A stretch of 64,000 nucleotides of DNA from JBNJFY01 sp051747265 (GTDB lineage Bacteria > Bacteroidota > Rhodothermia > Balneolales > Balneolaceae): the NCBI GenBank assembly GCA_051747265.1, contig JBNJFY010000003.1, positions 372,001 to 436,000 of the forward strand, written 5' to 3'. Below the pieces are notes generated by a model that had not been told where the DNA came from, ran no database searches, and saw only the letters and a program-made list of their open reading frames with translations. The first letter of the stretch is position 1. Each line of letters begins with the position of its first letter. Of the stretch, positions 45,398 to 54,532 are shown piece by piece. Both the position numbers and the translations under genes were made by a program.

Positions 45398-46213
45398 GTG
45401 CCTACTTTCAAATATCTAGATCGACAATGGTATCGGAATGCATACCGCCGTGTTACGGGAATTGCGCGTCCATTACCCAATACGCTGATCATAGGCGCGA
45501 TGAAAGCGGGCACTACCAGTCTATTTAATTATTTGGCGACTCATCCCCGTGTGACAGGATCCTATATAAAGGAGCTCAATTATTTCAATCACAATTGGGA
45601 TAAAAGGTTGGGATGGTATTGTTCAGCTTTTCCCATATCCGGGCATTGGGCAGAGGTAGTGATGGAAGCCACCACTGATTATTTATATCACCCGTTTACA
45701 CCTGAACGAGTGAAACAGACACTGGCCGATCCGAAATTGATTGTTTTACTGCGAAATCCAGTGCACCGCGCTTATTCTCATTACCAGCACGAGGTGCGAC
45801 AAGGACGTGAAATGTTATCTTTTCAGGAAGCGCTTGAGCAAGAAGAAGGCCGTACGGGTGCTACCCGAGAAAAATACTTTACGGATCCCACATATCAAGG
45901 AATTGGGAAACTACATTACAACTATAAAGAACGTGGTGTTTACGCAGATCAATTAGAGCGCTGGTTCCGCTATTTTGATCGGGATCAATTTTTCATTCAA
46001 AGCAGTTCCTATTTCTGGGCGGATACCGCTGCCTTTATGAAAGATCTAGGTACCTTTTTAGAGGTGGATCTGAGCGGTATCCAAACCGGTAGAAAGTATA
46101 ATGAGAATACGTATCCAAACCTGGATGAAAAGACTCGTGACTACCTATCAGAGTATTATCGCGAGCCCAATCAACGATTATTCAAATTACTGGATCGCAG
46201 TTTCGATTGGTAG
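45398..46213 (+). CDS. PAPS-dependent sulfotransferase (heparan-sulfate type)
   Basis: 271 residues from GTG 45398. The 5'-phosphosulfate loop is LIIGAMKAGTTSLFNYLATHP (starting near residue 28), and the 3'-phosphate site is LIVLLRNPVHRAYSHYQHE. Both PAPS-binding blocks match carbohydrate sulfotransferases. Together with one GT4 and two GT2 genes it predicts a sulfated surface glycan, a trait often seen in marine or saline bacteria. No PAPS-synthesis gene is in the window. Confidence 0.88.
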   Translation: MPTFKYLDRQWYRNAYRRVTGIARPLPNTLIIGAMKAGTTSLFNYLATHPRVTGSYIKELNYFNHNWDKRLGWYCSAFPISGHWAEVVMEATTDYLYHPFTPERVKQTLADPKLIVLLRNPVHRAYSHYQHEVRQGREMLSFQEALEQEEGRTGATREKYFTDPTYQGIGKLHYNYKERGVYADQLERWFRYFDRDQFFIQSSSYFWADTAAFMKDLGTFLEVDLSGIQTGRKYNENTYPNLDEKTRDYLSEYYREPNQRLFKLLDRSFDW

Positions 46214-46222
46214 ATCTACGAC

Positions 46223-47071
46223 TTAATTCCCTAATGCTTTTTCCAGCTCTTTCTTACGTTGTTTGACTGCGTATCGACTAATGACTATAGCCAACAGATA
46301 TAATAACAGCAGGGGAACCGCGATTATAACTTGGGAGACCGGATCCGGGGGCGTAAGAAAGGCGGCCATCACAAAACTGGTTACAATAGCTTGGCGTCGA
46401 TAGTTACGCAAGAATTCGGGGGTAAGTAAGCCAAATTTAGATAGGAAATAACTTACCACCGGTAACTGAAAGATAATGCCGCAGGACAGTACCCACATGG
46501 TCATGGTGGTGAAATACTGGTTGATGTCGAAGTCGTTTCGCACCACATCGGCGATTTGAAACTGGGTAAAGAACTGTAGGGCAAAGGGAGTCAAAATGAA
46601 GTAGCCAAAGCTCACGCCGGCCATGAAGAAAAAACTAATAAATGCAGCTGAAAAATAAGTCGTTTTTCGCTCAGTATTACCCATGGCCGGTTCTAGGAAC
46701 TTCCACAGATGGTAGAAGAAGATGGGTGCACCAATTATAAAACCTAGTACCAGTATGGTACCCCAATAGGTAAAAAACTGACCAGGTAGTTTCCGACTCT
46801 GGAGAGTCAAATCTACGGCGTCAATGCCAAGGAGGTCATAGAGGAAGAACTCAGCTCGAGCTGGTCCAAGAAGCACTGTATCAACAAGGAAGTCGGAGTA
46901 CACCACCGCAATAATGATCCCAATGGCTACCCCAATAAAACCCTTGATCAGACTCCATCGAAGCTCCTCTAAATGGTCAAGGAACGACATTTCCCGGGTG
47001 CGGTCTTCAGGCATGGATGCCTGAGGTGGTTCCTCACCCATAATTTGTCGAGTATCCGACTCCGTAGCCAT
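46223..47071 (-). CDS. tatC: Sec-independent translocase TatC
   Basis: 282 residues from ATG 47071. A longer frame would begin at 47167, upstream of the terminator at 47103-47132, and is rejected for that reason. TatC marks are MSFLDHLEELRWSLI near the N-terminus, six membrane helices, and the GAPIFFYHLWKFLEPAM block. It is the receptor of the twin-arginine pathway. No tatA/B gene lies nearby. The LD-carboxypeptidase at 37195 may be a substrate. Confidence 0.92.
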   Translation of the reverse strand: MATESDTRQIMGEEPPQASMPEDRTREMSFLDHLEELRWSLIKGFIGVAIGIIIAVVYSDFLVDTVLLGPARAEFFLYDLLGIDAVDLTLQSRKLPGQFFTYWGTILVLGFIIGAPIFFYHLWKFLEPAMGNTERKTTYFSAAFISFFFMAGVSFGYFILTPFALQFFTQFQIADVVRNDFDINQYFTTMTMWVLSCGIIFQLPVVSYFLSKFGLLTPEFLRNYRRQAIVTSFVMAAFLTPPDPVSQVIIAVPLLLLYLLAIVISRYAVKQRKKELEKALGN

Positions 47072-47102
47072 GGTAACAGTTATTGCGAATGAAAAAATGC
47101 CG

Positions 47103-47132
47103 GGCAAAAAGAAAGCCCCTGATAACAGGGGC
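47103..47132 (-). terminator. Rho-independent terminator after glyA
   Basis: On the minus strand: a 6-bp GC-rich stem GCCCCT / AGGGGC (47127-47132 with 47115-47120), a 6-nt loop, then TTTCTTTTT. It is 48 bp past the glyA stop and separates glyA from tatC. It also fixes the tatC start downstream of it. Confidence 0.85.
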
Positions 47133-47179
47133 CTAATATAACAGAAAGTTGATCGATTTGTTATCACCGATCAGAGAAA

Positions 47180-48484
47180 TTATAAGGTCACGAAATCATA
47201 CAGCGGAAACTTCTCACAAAGTTCGTTCACATCACGGGCTACTTTTCGTTGCACCTCTTCGTTCTCCGGATCCTGAAGTACGCGATCAATAAGTTCCGCT
47301 ACATATTTGAACTCATCGGCACCGAACCCGCGGGTGGTCATCGCTGGCGTACCGATACGAATACCAGAGGTCACAAATGGACTTTCGGTATCGTAAGGTA
47401 CCATGTTTTTATTCAAGGTAATCTGAGCCTTTTCCAAAGCACTTTCGGCAACTTTACCGGTCAGGTTCTTATTACGGAGATCTACCAAAATCAGATGGTT
47501 GTCGGTGCCGTCACTGACCAGGTCGTAATCCATGGATTTAAAAGCTTCGGCCAGTGTTTTGGCATTGGCTTTCACGTTTTGCTGATAGGTTTTGAAATCG
47601 TCTTGTAATGCCTCTCCGAAGGATACGGCTTTCGCAGCAATCACATGCATCAGCGGACCACCTTGCGTGCCGGGAAATACGCCGGAATCCAGCAATTCAC
47701 TCCACTGTTTGGTACGACCCGATTTACGAGCCACCTTGCCCAAGGTGTTTTCACTATCCTGACCCAATAAAATCATTCCGCCGCGTGGGCCTCGAAGCGT
47801 TTTGTGGGTCGTTGTGGTGACTACATCACAGTAGGGGAGCGGGTTGTTCAGCTCGCCAGCAGCAATTAAACCGGCAGTGTGGGCCATATCCATCCACAAG
47901 AAGGCGCCCACTTCATCGGCAATTTCTCGGAAGGCAGCGTAATCCAGGTCGCGCGGATAAGCCGAGGCCCCAATGGAAATCATAGTGGGCTTCACTTCTT
48001 GGGCCCGTTTTCGGATTACATCCATATCCAGCCGACCGGTTTCTTTATCCACACCGTAGAATTTGGAATCGTATAAAATACCGGAAAAATTCACCGGAGA
48101 TCCATGCGTTAAGTGGCCACCGTGGGATAGATCCAGTCCCAACAGGGTATCACCGGGCTTCATAAAGGTGAGATACACAGCCGCGTTGGCTTGCGCGCCG
48201 GAGTGAGGTTGCACATTCACCCATTCGGCTCCAAACAATACTTTAGCTCGCTCACGAGCCAGATCTTCTGCCATGTCTACATATTCGCAACCGCCGTAAT
48301 ATCGCTTGCCGGGTAACCCTTCCGCGTATTTGTTGGTCAGACAGGAACCCATGGCTTCCATCACCGCTTTGGAGGTGAAATTTTCGGAAGCGATCAGCTC
48401 TATGTTGTTGTTCTGGCGATCCGTCTCTTTTTCAATGATTTGATAAACTTCGGGATCTAGTACTTTTAGTCGTTTGTTAGTCAT
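47180..48484 (-). CDS. glyA: Serine hydroxymethyltransferase
   Basis: 434 residues. The PLP-lysine block VVTTTTHKTLRGPRGG (Lys228), the N-terminal NIELIASENFTS and GLPGKRYYGGCEYVD are those of bacterial SHMT. It interconverts serine and glycine with tetrahydrofolate, supplying one-carbon units. It is 35 bp downstream of rpiB and ends at a clear terminator. I see no glycine riboswitch in the short leader. Confidence 0.96.
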   Translation of the reverse strand: MTNKRLKVLDPEVYQIIEKETDRQNNNIELIASENFTSKAVMEAMGSCLTNKYAEGLPGKRYYGGCEYVDMAEDLARERAKVLFGAEWVNVQPHSGAQANAAVYLTFMKPGDTLLGLDLSHGGHLTHGSPVNFSGILYDSKFYGVDKETGRLDMDVIRKRAQEVKPTMISIGASAYPRDLDYAAFREIADEVGAFLWMDMAHTAGLIAAGELNNPLPYCDVVTTTTHKTLRGPRGGMILLGQDSENTLGKVARKSGRTKQWSELLDSGVFPGTQGGPLMHVIAAKAVSFGEALQDDFKTYQQNVKANAKTLAEAFKSMDYDLVSDGTDNHLILVDLRNKNLTGKVAESALEKAQITLNKNMVPYDTESPFVTSGIRIGTPAMTTRGFGADEFKYVAELIDRVLQDPENEEVQRKVARDVNELCEKFPLYDFVTL

Positions 48485-48519
48485 GGCGTCGATTAACGAA
48501 TTAAAATTGCAGTGCTAAA

Positions 48520-48963
48520 TCAGGAATTCTTGGTCAACGATTGAATTTTGTTCACGCGACGCTCGTGTCGGCCGCCTTCAAAATCGGTTTCCAACCAAGT
48601 AGCCACAATTTCTCGTAGCTGATCTTCATCTAGTTCACGGCCGGGCAGGCACAACACATTGGCGTTATTATGCTGACGAGTGAGTTGAGCGGTTTTTTTG
48701 CTGTACACCAAACCGGCTCGAATATGTTCGTATTTATTGGCGGTCATGCACATACCTTGACCACTGCCGCAAATCAAAATTCCCAAATCATAATCGCCGT
48801 CGTTAACTGCTTCGGCTACTTTGATCGCAAATTCCGGATAATCTACCGATTCTTCGGAATGAGTCCCGTAATCAATGGGGGTGTGGTCCAGTTCTTCGAG
48901 TATTTTTTTAACGGTTTCTTTGGCGGGATAACCGGCATGGTCGCTGGCGATGGGAATAATCAT
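48520..48963 (-). CDS. rpiB: Ribose-5-phosphate isomerase B
   Basis: 147 residues. IPIASDHAGYPAKE, the catalytic Cys in ICGSGQGM (Cys65), and LVYSKKTAQLTRQHNNANVLCLPGRE are family signatures. It interconverts ribose-5-phosphate and ribulose-5-phosphate in the pentose phosphate pathway. It is co-directional with glyA, a common arrangement in some bacterial groups. Confidence 0.94.
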   Translation of the reverse strand: MIIPIASDHAGYPAKETVKKILEELDHTPIDYGTHSEESVDYPEFAIKVAEAVNDGDYDLGILICGSGQGMCMTANKYEHIRAGLVYSKKTAQLTRQHNNANVLCLPGRELDEDQLREIVATWLETDFEGGRHERRVNKIQSLTKNS

Positions 48964-49053
48964 AGTGATAAGATCAAAATATTAGTTAGACAGCAGTTAA
49001 CGTTATTGAGGATGAAGATACAAACTACATGGGGTATTCGCACCTGACTTTCA

Positions 49054-49779
49054 TTATGGCTGCGTTAAAGCATAGAGTAAAATATTAGTCCCCATTTGAA
49101 GAGCTTTTTCGCGGACTTCGGGTGGATCATTATGAACTCTTGGGTTAGCCCAGCCATCTCCGAGATTACTTTCATAAGCGTAGAACACCACCATACGTCC
49201 TTCTATTAAGATGGCAAAGCCTTGAGGTGGCTTTCCGTCGTGTTCATGGATTTTGGGGAGCCCATCCGGAAATTCAAATCGCTGATGATAGACAGGATGG
49301 TCAAAGGGCAGTTCCACTAATTCCTCGTTGGGAAAAGTTTGTCGCAGTAATTGCCGAATGTATTTGTCCAAACCATAATCATCATCAACGAACAGAAAAC
49401 CACCATTGGTCAGATAAGCCCTCAAATTCTTGATCTCGGTAGAATTGGCCTTAATGGTTCCGTGTCCGGTTAGGAATGCGAATGGATATTGTTGCAGGGC
49501 CGGATCCCCAAGGTCCACATCATCATAAGTGCTGGATATGGAGAGTGGTAATTGTTGGGAGGCGTATTCCAGCAGATTGGTTAAGGAGGAAGGATCATTG
49601 TACCAGTCGCCACCCCCACGGTATTTGATACGGGCAACCTTTAGTTGATCCTGATTTTGGGCCTGCGTTATCTCAGGAATGGGGGTGATTAATAAAGCCA
49701 GTAATATCAGCAAGATGCCCCGAGAAATATTAGAAAATAAGCAAAAACAGTTATGTCGACACATGAAGGTACATTTCAT
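49054..49779 (-). CDS. DUF4159 family exported protein
   Basis: 241 residues with an N-terminal hydrophobic segment after a Cys-rich start (MKCTFMCRHNCFC), most likely a signal anchor; an internal Met at residue 6 is an alternative start. The mature part carries the DUF4159 pattern: RIKYRGGGDWYNDPSSLTNLL, FLTGHGTIKANSTEIKNLRAYL, GGFLFVDDDYG, LPFDHPVYH, and AYESNLGDGW near the end. Such proteins have a glutamine-amidotransferase-like fold and often accompany von Willebrand factor and MoxR operons, which are absent here. Function unknown. Confidence 0.82.
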   Translation of the reverse strand: MKCTFMCRHNCFCLFSNISRGILLILLALLITPIPEITQAQNQDQLKVARIKYRGGGDWYNDPSSLTNLLEYASQQLPLSISSTYDDVDLGDPALQQYPFAFLTGHGTIKANSTEIKNLRAYLTNGGFLFVDDDYGLDKYIRQLLRQTFPNEELVELPFDHPVYHQRFEFPDGLPKIHEHDGKPPQGFAILIEGRMVVFYAYESNLGDGWANPRVHNDPPEVREKALQMGTNILLYALTQP

Positions 49780-49860
49780 TGTAATTCAGATTTAAAATCA
49801 CGTAAAAGCATTTACTAATCACAAAAAAATCCTATATGATAGATAGATTCGATTTAAGAG

Positions 49861-51189
49861 GTGACTGATATTGTAAAGAAGAATAAACGGATAGGAATGG
49901 ACGTAGATTTTACGCCAGAAATTTTGATTGTAGAAGATAGCCCGACGCAAGCCACCATTATGCGTCGAACGCTGAAACGAGAAGGCTACTCGGTTACTGC
50001 CGCCAAAAATGGGAAAGAAGCTTTTGAGCTCTTATTAGATGAAACTTTTGATCTGATTATTTCCGATGTAGAAATGCCGGAGATGAACGGATATGAACTA
50101 TGCCAGGCGATACGACGCCATCCGGAATTAAACAAGCTGCCCTTTATCATTGTCACCTCGCTGGATAATTCTGAAGCTATTATTAAGGGTGTGGCCTCGG
50201 GGGCGGATAACTATTTGACTAAGCCATTCTCTGAAGAAACGCTTCTCAACAAAGTGCAGTATATGTTAGATCACCCCCAGATGGAGCGGGGTATTGAGAA
50301 AGCGGAAAAGGTGAATATCAATGGGCAGTCGTTTGATATTCACATGGATAAACAGCATTTGCTGAATTTTTTGCTGTCTACCTATCACAACGTGCAGTCG
50401 CAGAACAATCAGTTGCTGCGTATGCAGCGTAAGCTGAAGAAAAGCAACAAACAGCTAGAGATTAATCGAACCGAGCTGGAAGAGTTAGTTCACAACATGG
50501 TACCCAAACCGGTGGCCGAAAGTTTGCTGGCTTATGGATCTGCGGATCCGCAACGCCACGAATCAGTTTCGGTGATGTTCACTGATTTTGTGAATTTCAC
50601 CAAGGATGCCGCTGAAATGTCACCGGATACATTAGTGGCTACTTTGGAACGCTACTTCGATTACTTTGATCACGTAGCCGACAAATATGGGTTGGATAAA
50701 ATTAAAACCATTGGCGATAGCTATATGTTTGCCGGCAATTTAAATGATGATCAGCCACTTCACGCGGTGGATTGTACACTGGCCGCTTTGGATATTTTGG
50801 ATTTCGTGCAAGACCAACTAGATCAGTCACAGGAATCGGGTAATGCCTGGGATATTCGCATTGGTATAAATTCAGGGCCGGTTATTTCAGGTGTGATCGG
50901 TTCCAAGCGCTTCGCCTACGACATTTGGGGCCCCACGGTAAATGTGGCCAGTCGTATGGAGAGTAACGGCAAACCCGGTTCGGTAATGGTGTCTCAGGAG
51001 ACTTGCTTACAACTACACGATTTTTTTGAAACGGAACTCTATGGAACTTATGAGGGAGATGACGCGCAAATTCCCATGTATGAAGTGCTCCAGCTAAAGC
51101 CCGATTTCAATCGTCTAGGCGGGCGTTCGGCGATCAACAAAAATTTCCAGCGGAAGTACAAGGAAGTGACCCGCCAGTTGACCGGTTAA
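49861..51189 (+). CDS. Receiver-linked class III adenylate cyclase
   Basis: 442 residues from GTG 49861 (ATG 49897 is a plausible alternative). Receiver domain 20-140 with phospho-acceptor Asp69, Thr99 and Lys121; a helical linker 160-215; class III cyclase domain 232-420. Metal Asp residues are in FTDF (Asp242) and IGDSY (Asp286). The purine-specifying pair is Lys282 and Asp354 (YDIWG), the combination for ATP rather than GTP, and the transition-state residues Asn361 and Arg365 are present. It should make cAMP under control of an unidentified histidine kinase. It is transcribed alone, divergent from the DUF4159 gene. Confidence 0.9.
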   Translation: MTDIVKKNKRIGMDVDFTPEILIVEDSPTQATIMRRTLKREGYSVTAAKNGKEAFELLLDETFDLIISDVEMPEMNGYELCQAIRRHPELNKLPFIIVTSLDNSEAIIKGVASGADNYLTKPFSEETLLNKVQYMLDHPQMERGIEKAEKVNINGQSFDIHMDKQHLLNFLLSTYHNVQSQNNQLLRMQRKLKKSNKQLEINRTELEELVHNMVPKPVAESLLAYGSADPQRHESVSVMFTDFVNFTKDAAEMSPDTLVATLERYFDYFDHVADKYGLDKIKTIGDSYMFAGNLNDDQPLHAVDCTLAALDILDFVQDQLDQSQESGNAWDIRIGINSGPVISGVIGSKRFAYDIWGPTVNVASRMESNGKPGSVMVSQETCLQLHDFFETELYGTYEGDDAQIPMYEVLQLKPDFNRLGGRSAINKNFQRKYKEVTRQLTG

Positions 51190-52070
51190 AAACCGGGCGG
51201 TCGGCGAATATAGGCTTGCACCGTATCGGCCGCGATGCTTCCGAAAACTCCAATACCTCCCTCAATATTATAGATCACATTCTGGATCTCACCGGGTGAT
51301 TGCGTGGATCCGCCCAGTTGTACGGATTGCGAGCGGATAAAATCGTATAGGTTATCGTCAATGGCATTGGCTACCAACAGATTATCCTCATAAAAAGCCA
51401 CCCCTAGCCAAGGAATCCGCAGCGATAAGGTGCCATCGGGATTGCGATCGTAATTTTCCTCATTGATAATGCCCGAGGAGTTACTCTCGAACTCATCCAC
51501 GGTGGCGTCGCCATCCACCGCATCAGCATAGAAAGGGGTTAGATTGTCTTCTACCGGATCCAGGGAGATGATGTTGAACACAAAAATGGACTGCCGATTA
51601 GGATAAAAGGAAGGCGTAGTATTGATAACAATCTGATCAGTGGATTGGTAAACTACGGTATCACGATTGGTGCTCACCGAGCGAAACGTATCCGGCACTA
51701 CTGTGTACGCTTCAATACGATCACTGGAATTAGGGAAGGTGATCTCTAGTTTATAGCGCCCCAGTGGCTTCACTGAGTGATTGGAAGTCGGTTCATAGAT
51801 ACCCGGCTCCTGCAGTTGATAAGCTACCGTTTCCGCCGGATCCGTTAAGTTGCCCGTGTAGGAAACCTGCACTTGAGCATTATCCACGGTTTCATTTTCA
51901 AACTGGTAAGCCTCGTCAACGGGAGCAGTCGTGGATAACCGGACTTCGGGTAAGGGTTGTTGGGCGGTCAGGTAAGATTCAACCACGTAACGTTCTTGAT
52001 AATCATCTTGCTGATAGAGATCACAGCTCGAAATGAGTATCAAAATTCCGAGATAAAAGATTCGTTTCAT
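51186..52070 (-). CDS. DUF4249 lipoprotein, partner of the TonB receptor
   Basis: 294 residues from ATG 52070, selected because it gives a clean lipoprotein signal (MKRIFYLGILILISSC); a start at 52097 adds nine residues and spoils it. The mature part has the DUF4249 pattern (VVESYLTAQQPLPEVRLSTTAPV, YKLEITFPNSSDRIEAYTVVPD). DUF4249 proteins are usually encoded next to TonB receptors in Bacteroidota and are thought to be surface-exposed accessories. The receptor gene is just upstream on the same strand. The 3' end overlaps the cyclase stop by 4 bp, convergently. Confidence 0.83.
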   Translation of the reverse strand: MKRIFYLGILILISSCDLYQQDDYQERYVVESYLTAQQPLPEVRLSTTAPVDEAYQFENETVDNAQVQVSYTGNLTDPAETVAYQLQEPGIYEPTSNHSVKPLGRYKLEITFPNSSDRIEAYTVVPDTFRSVSTNRDTVVYQSTDQIVINTTPSFYPNRQSIFVFNIISLDPVEDNLTPFYADAVDGDATVDEFESNSSGIINEENYDRNPDGTLSLRIPWLGVAFYEDNLLVANAIDDNLYDFIRSQSVQLGGSTQSPGEIQNVIYNIEGGIGVFGSIAADTVQAYIRRPPGF

Positions 52071-52109
52071 GGATCGTATATCAATTTGCTTGAACATCGA
52101 GACAAATAT

Positions 52110-54380
52110 TTAAAAGGTGACGGTATAGGAGATGGTTGGCAAAATAGGTAACAGGGTCACTTCATCACGCTCTACCGGATTTTTATCGAAATCATAATTG
52201 TAGTACCACACATTACGGCGCGAGTACACATTGATGATCTGGAATTGCCATTCCGCTTCACCTAAATCAAAGAAGGTGCCGTTTCGAGAGAAACCGATAT
52301 CCAACCGGTGATAAGCGGGTAGTCGTTCAGCATTAACTTTACCCACCACGAAGGTATTACGCGGTTCATTATCCCAGGGAATGCCCGAAACTTGAGTGCG
52401 TCCCAGTGGTTTGGTGTAGGCTTGACCAGTGGCATAGGAGAAGACGGCCGTGGCTTTCCACCGATCGTTTAGTTGATAATTGGCCACCAGGTTCACATCG
52501 TTCAGGCGATCATATTTAGGGGGATAATAACGCGCGCTGGAACCGGATACACTGGTGTTGAACTGAGGGTATTTGCGCCGGGTTACGCCCAATGTATATC
52601 CGAGGTAACCGGTCAGGCGTCCGCGTCCTTTCTCCAACTTCAATTCGGCTCCGTAGGCGTAGCCTTTACCAAAGCGGAATAAATCCGCGTAGTCCAGCCC
52701 GGCGCGATCAGGAATAAACGGATCCAGCTCAAACAGATCACGCATAGTGCGGTAATAGAGTTCCGTATCCACTGCCCAGTTTTCGTTGAGTTGGTGCTTC
52801 ACGCCAAGAATAAATTGATCGCCCCAAGAGGGTGCCACGCCTTCATCTACGGTGAGCCATTGATCGAAGCCGCTGAATGATTCGTTGGTAATTAAGGTCA
52901 AAAATTGCTGGTAGCGACCATATGCAGTCTGGAAACGCCAACGTTCGTTCGGTTGATATTCCACACTTAGCCGCGGAGCTATACGGATGTATTCACCAGC
53001 TGAAAAGCCATTTACACGCACTCCGGCATTGATTTTCCAGGGATCCGCGGGCTTCCAGATATCCTGCAGGTAAAAAGAAGCGTATTGCGACTCCGTGCGC
53101 GAATAGAACGTCTGTGCGCCATCAAAAAAGTTAATGTACTTCAGTATTAGATTACCACCCCAGATGCCGGTAGATATTTCGTGCTTATCGTTGGGAATAA
53201 ATTCCAGATCGGCTTTGACCGAGGCATCGAAAATATTGTTTTCCTGTTTGATCGGAGTGCCACCTATATTGATAGCCGGGAAATTAAAATAGCGGGATCC
53301 CGTAACCGTCAGATTTCCGAACAGGCGCGGTCCGAAGATATGAGTGTAATTACCGCTAATGGTCTGGTTGCCGTAGTCCAGATCGATCTCCGCATCCTCA
53401 GCAAAAGGGAATAGCACCTGATCACTTCCCGAATAAAAAGCCAGCGAAAACTTGTTGTTGGGATTGGCATCGAAGTTGATCTTCCCATTGATATCGAAGA
53501 AGTAGAACGAATCGGGAATATTATCCACGGTACCTCGGAGCGCGGCCAGTACGGGTTCCAAGGTGGAGCGCCGGGCAGCAATCATCCAGGAACCTTTGTC
53601 ATAGGGTCCTTCCAGGGAGACCCGCGAAGCCAGCAGTCCCATGCTCACCGTGCTGGTAAATTCCTTGCGATTGCCGTCTTTGTTGTAGATATCCAGCACC
53701 GAGCCCAAGCGACCGCCGTATTCAGCTGGATAGCCGCCCTTGTACAGCCGGACATCTTTAATGGCATCGGGGTTGAAGGTGGAGAAAAAGCCGAAAAAGT
53801 GAGTGGGATTATAAACGGTAGTACGATCCAGCAAAATCAAGGTTTGATCCGGACTGCCCCCGCGAATGTACAACCCACTGGAAAAGTCCGAAGCCGCCTT
53901 CACTCCAGGCAGTAACTGCACCGATCGGAACACATCCGCTTCTAACACCGAGGGGAGCTCTTTAATTTGTTTGGTCTGCAGCTGAGCTACCCCAATGTTT
54001 TTTTGCTCTTCTCGCTCTCGCTTGGATTCCACCACAACCTCTTCCAACTGTATATCTTCGGGCTGCATCTCAATATCTACTCGTAGATTTTCACCCTCGC
54101 CAATGATGATCTCCTGATCATAGGGCTGGTACCCGATATAGCGACAAACCAAAACATATTCTCCAGGGGGAATATTATTGATGGTGTAGTAACCGGATGT
54201 ATTGGTGGTAGCACCCTTCGTGGTTCCCATTAGGGCCACATTGGCCATCAACAGAGTTTCCCCGGTAGATCCATCGCGCACATAGCCATTGATGGAGGAT
54301 TGGGTGGAGTTTTGGGCGCTCAACAAATAGGGAACCAGCAATAAAAGCAGTAACGAAAAGAAATTACGACCGTTGATCAT
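52110..54380 (-). CDS. TonB-dependent outer-membrane receptor with carboxypeptidase-regulatory domain
   Basis: 756 residues. Signal peptide ending LLSAQ; a CarboxypepD_reg-like domain (about 27-110, INGYVRDGSTGETLLMANVAL); a plug (LEADVFRSVQLLPGVKAASDFSSGLYIRGGSPDQTLILLD); and a barrel whose last strand ends SYTVTF. This is a smaller receptor than SusC types and, with its DUF4249 partner, belongs to the non-SusD class. The ligand is unknown; none of the flanking genes suggests one. The 110-bp REP array begins about 150 bp upstream of the start and may sit in its promoter region. Confidence 0.9.
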   Translation of the reverse strand: MINGRNFFSLLLLLLVPYLLSAQNSTQSSINGYVRDGSTGETLLMANVALMGTTKGATTNTSGYYTINNIPPGEYVLVCRYIGYQPYDQEIIIGEGENLRVDIEMQPEDIQLEEVVVESKREREEQKNIGVAQLQTKQIKELPSVLEADVFRSVQLLPGVKAASDFSSGLYIRGGSPDQTLILLDRTTVYNPTHFFGFFSTFNPDAIKDVRLYKGGYPAEYGGRLGSVLDIYNKDGNRKEFTSTVSMGLLASRVSLEGPYDKGSWMIAARRSTLEPVLAALRGTVDNIPDSFYFFDINGKINFDANPNNKFSLAFYSGSDQVLFPFAEDAEIDLDYGNQTISGNYTHIFGPRLFGNLTVTGSRYFNFPAINIGGTPIKQENNIFDASVKADLEFIPNDKHEISTGIWGGNLILKYINFFDGAQTFYSRTESQYASFYLQDIWKPADPWKINAGVRVNGFSAGEYIRIAPRLSVEYQPNERWRFQTAYGRYQQFLTLITNESFSGFDQWLTVDEGVAPSWGDQFILGVKHQLNENWAVDTELYYRTMRDLFELDPFIPDRAGLDYADLFRFGKGYAYGAELKLEKGRGRLTGYLGYTLGVTRRKYPQFNTSVSGSSARYYPPKYDRLNDVNLVANYQLNDRWKATAVFSYATGQAYTKPLGRTQVSGIPWDNEPRNTFVVGKVNAERLPAYHRLDIGFSRNGTFFDLGEAEWQFQIINVYSRRNVWYYNYDFDKNPVERDEVTLLPILPTISYTVTF

Positions 54381-54532
54381 GTACGAGCCAACTCTATAGA
54401 CAGCTTAAAATTTTAGATTTACAAACCTGCATGCATCGCAAACAGTTAGAAAGAGCTACAAAACGAATTTGGTTCTATATAGTTTCATATTCGCACAAAT
54501 TTAATATTCAATACCGTTATTCAATAATAACA
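54381..54532. other. Leader region of the TonB-receptor gene
   Basis: Unique AT-rich sequence between the receptor start and the repeat array. It should hold the receptor promoter. I could not pick a convincing consensus. Confidence 0.4.

Noticed and set aside
47072..47167. A 314-residue version of TatC starting at 47167
   Set aside because: The extra 32 residues would be encoded across the glyA terminator, and the shorter start gives the normal TatC length.
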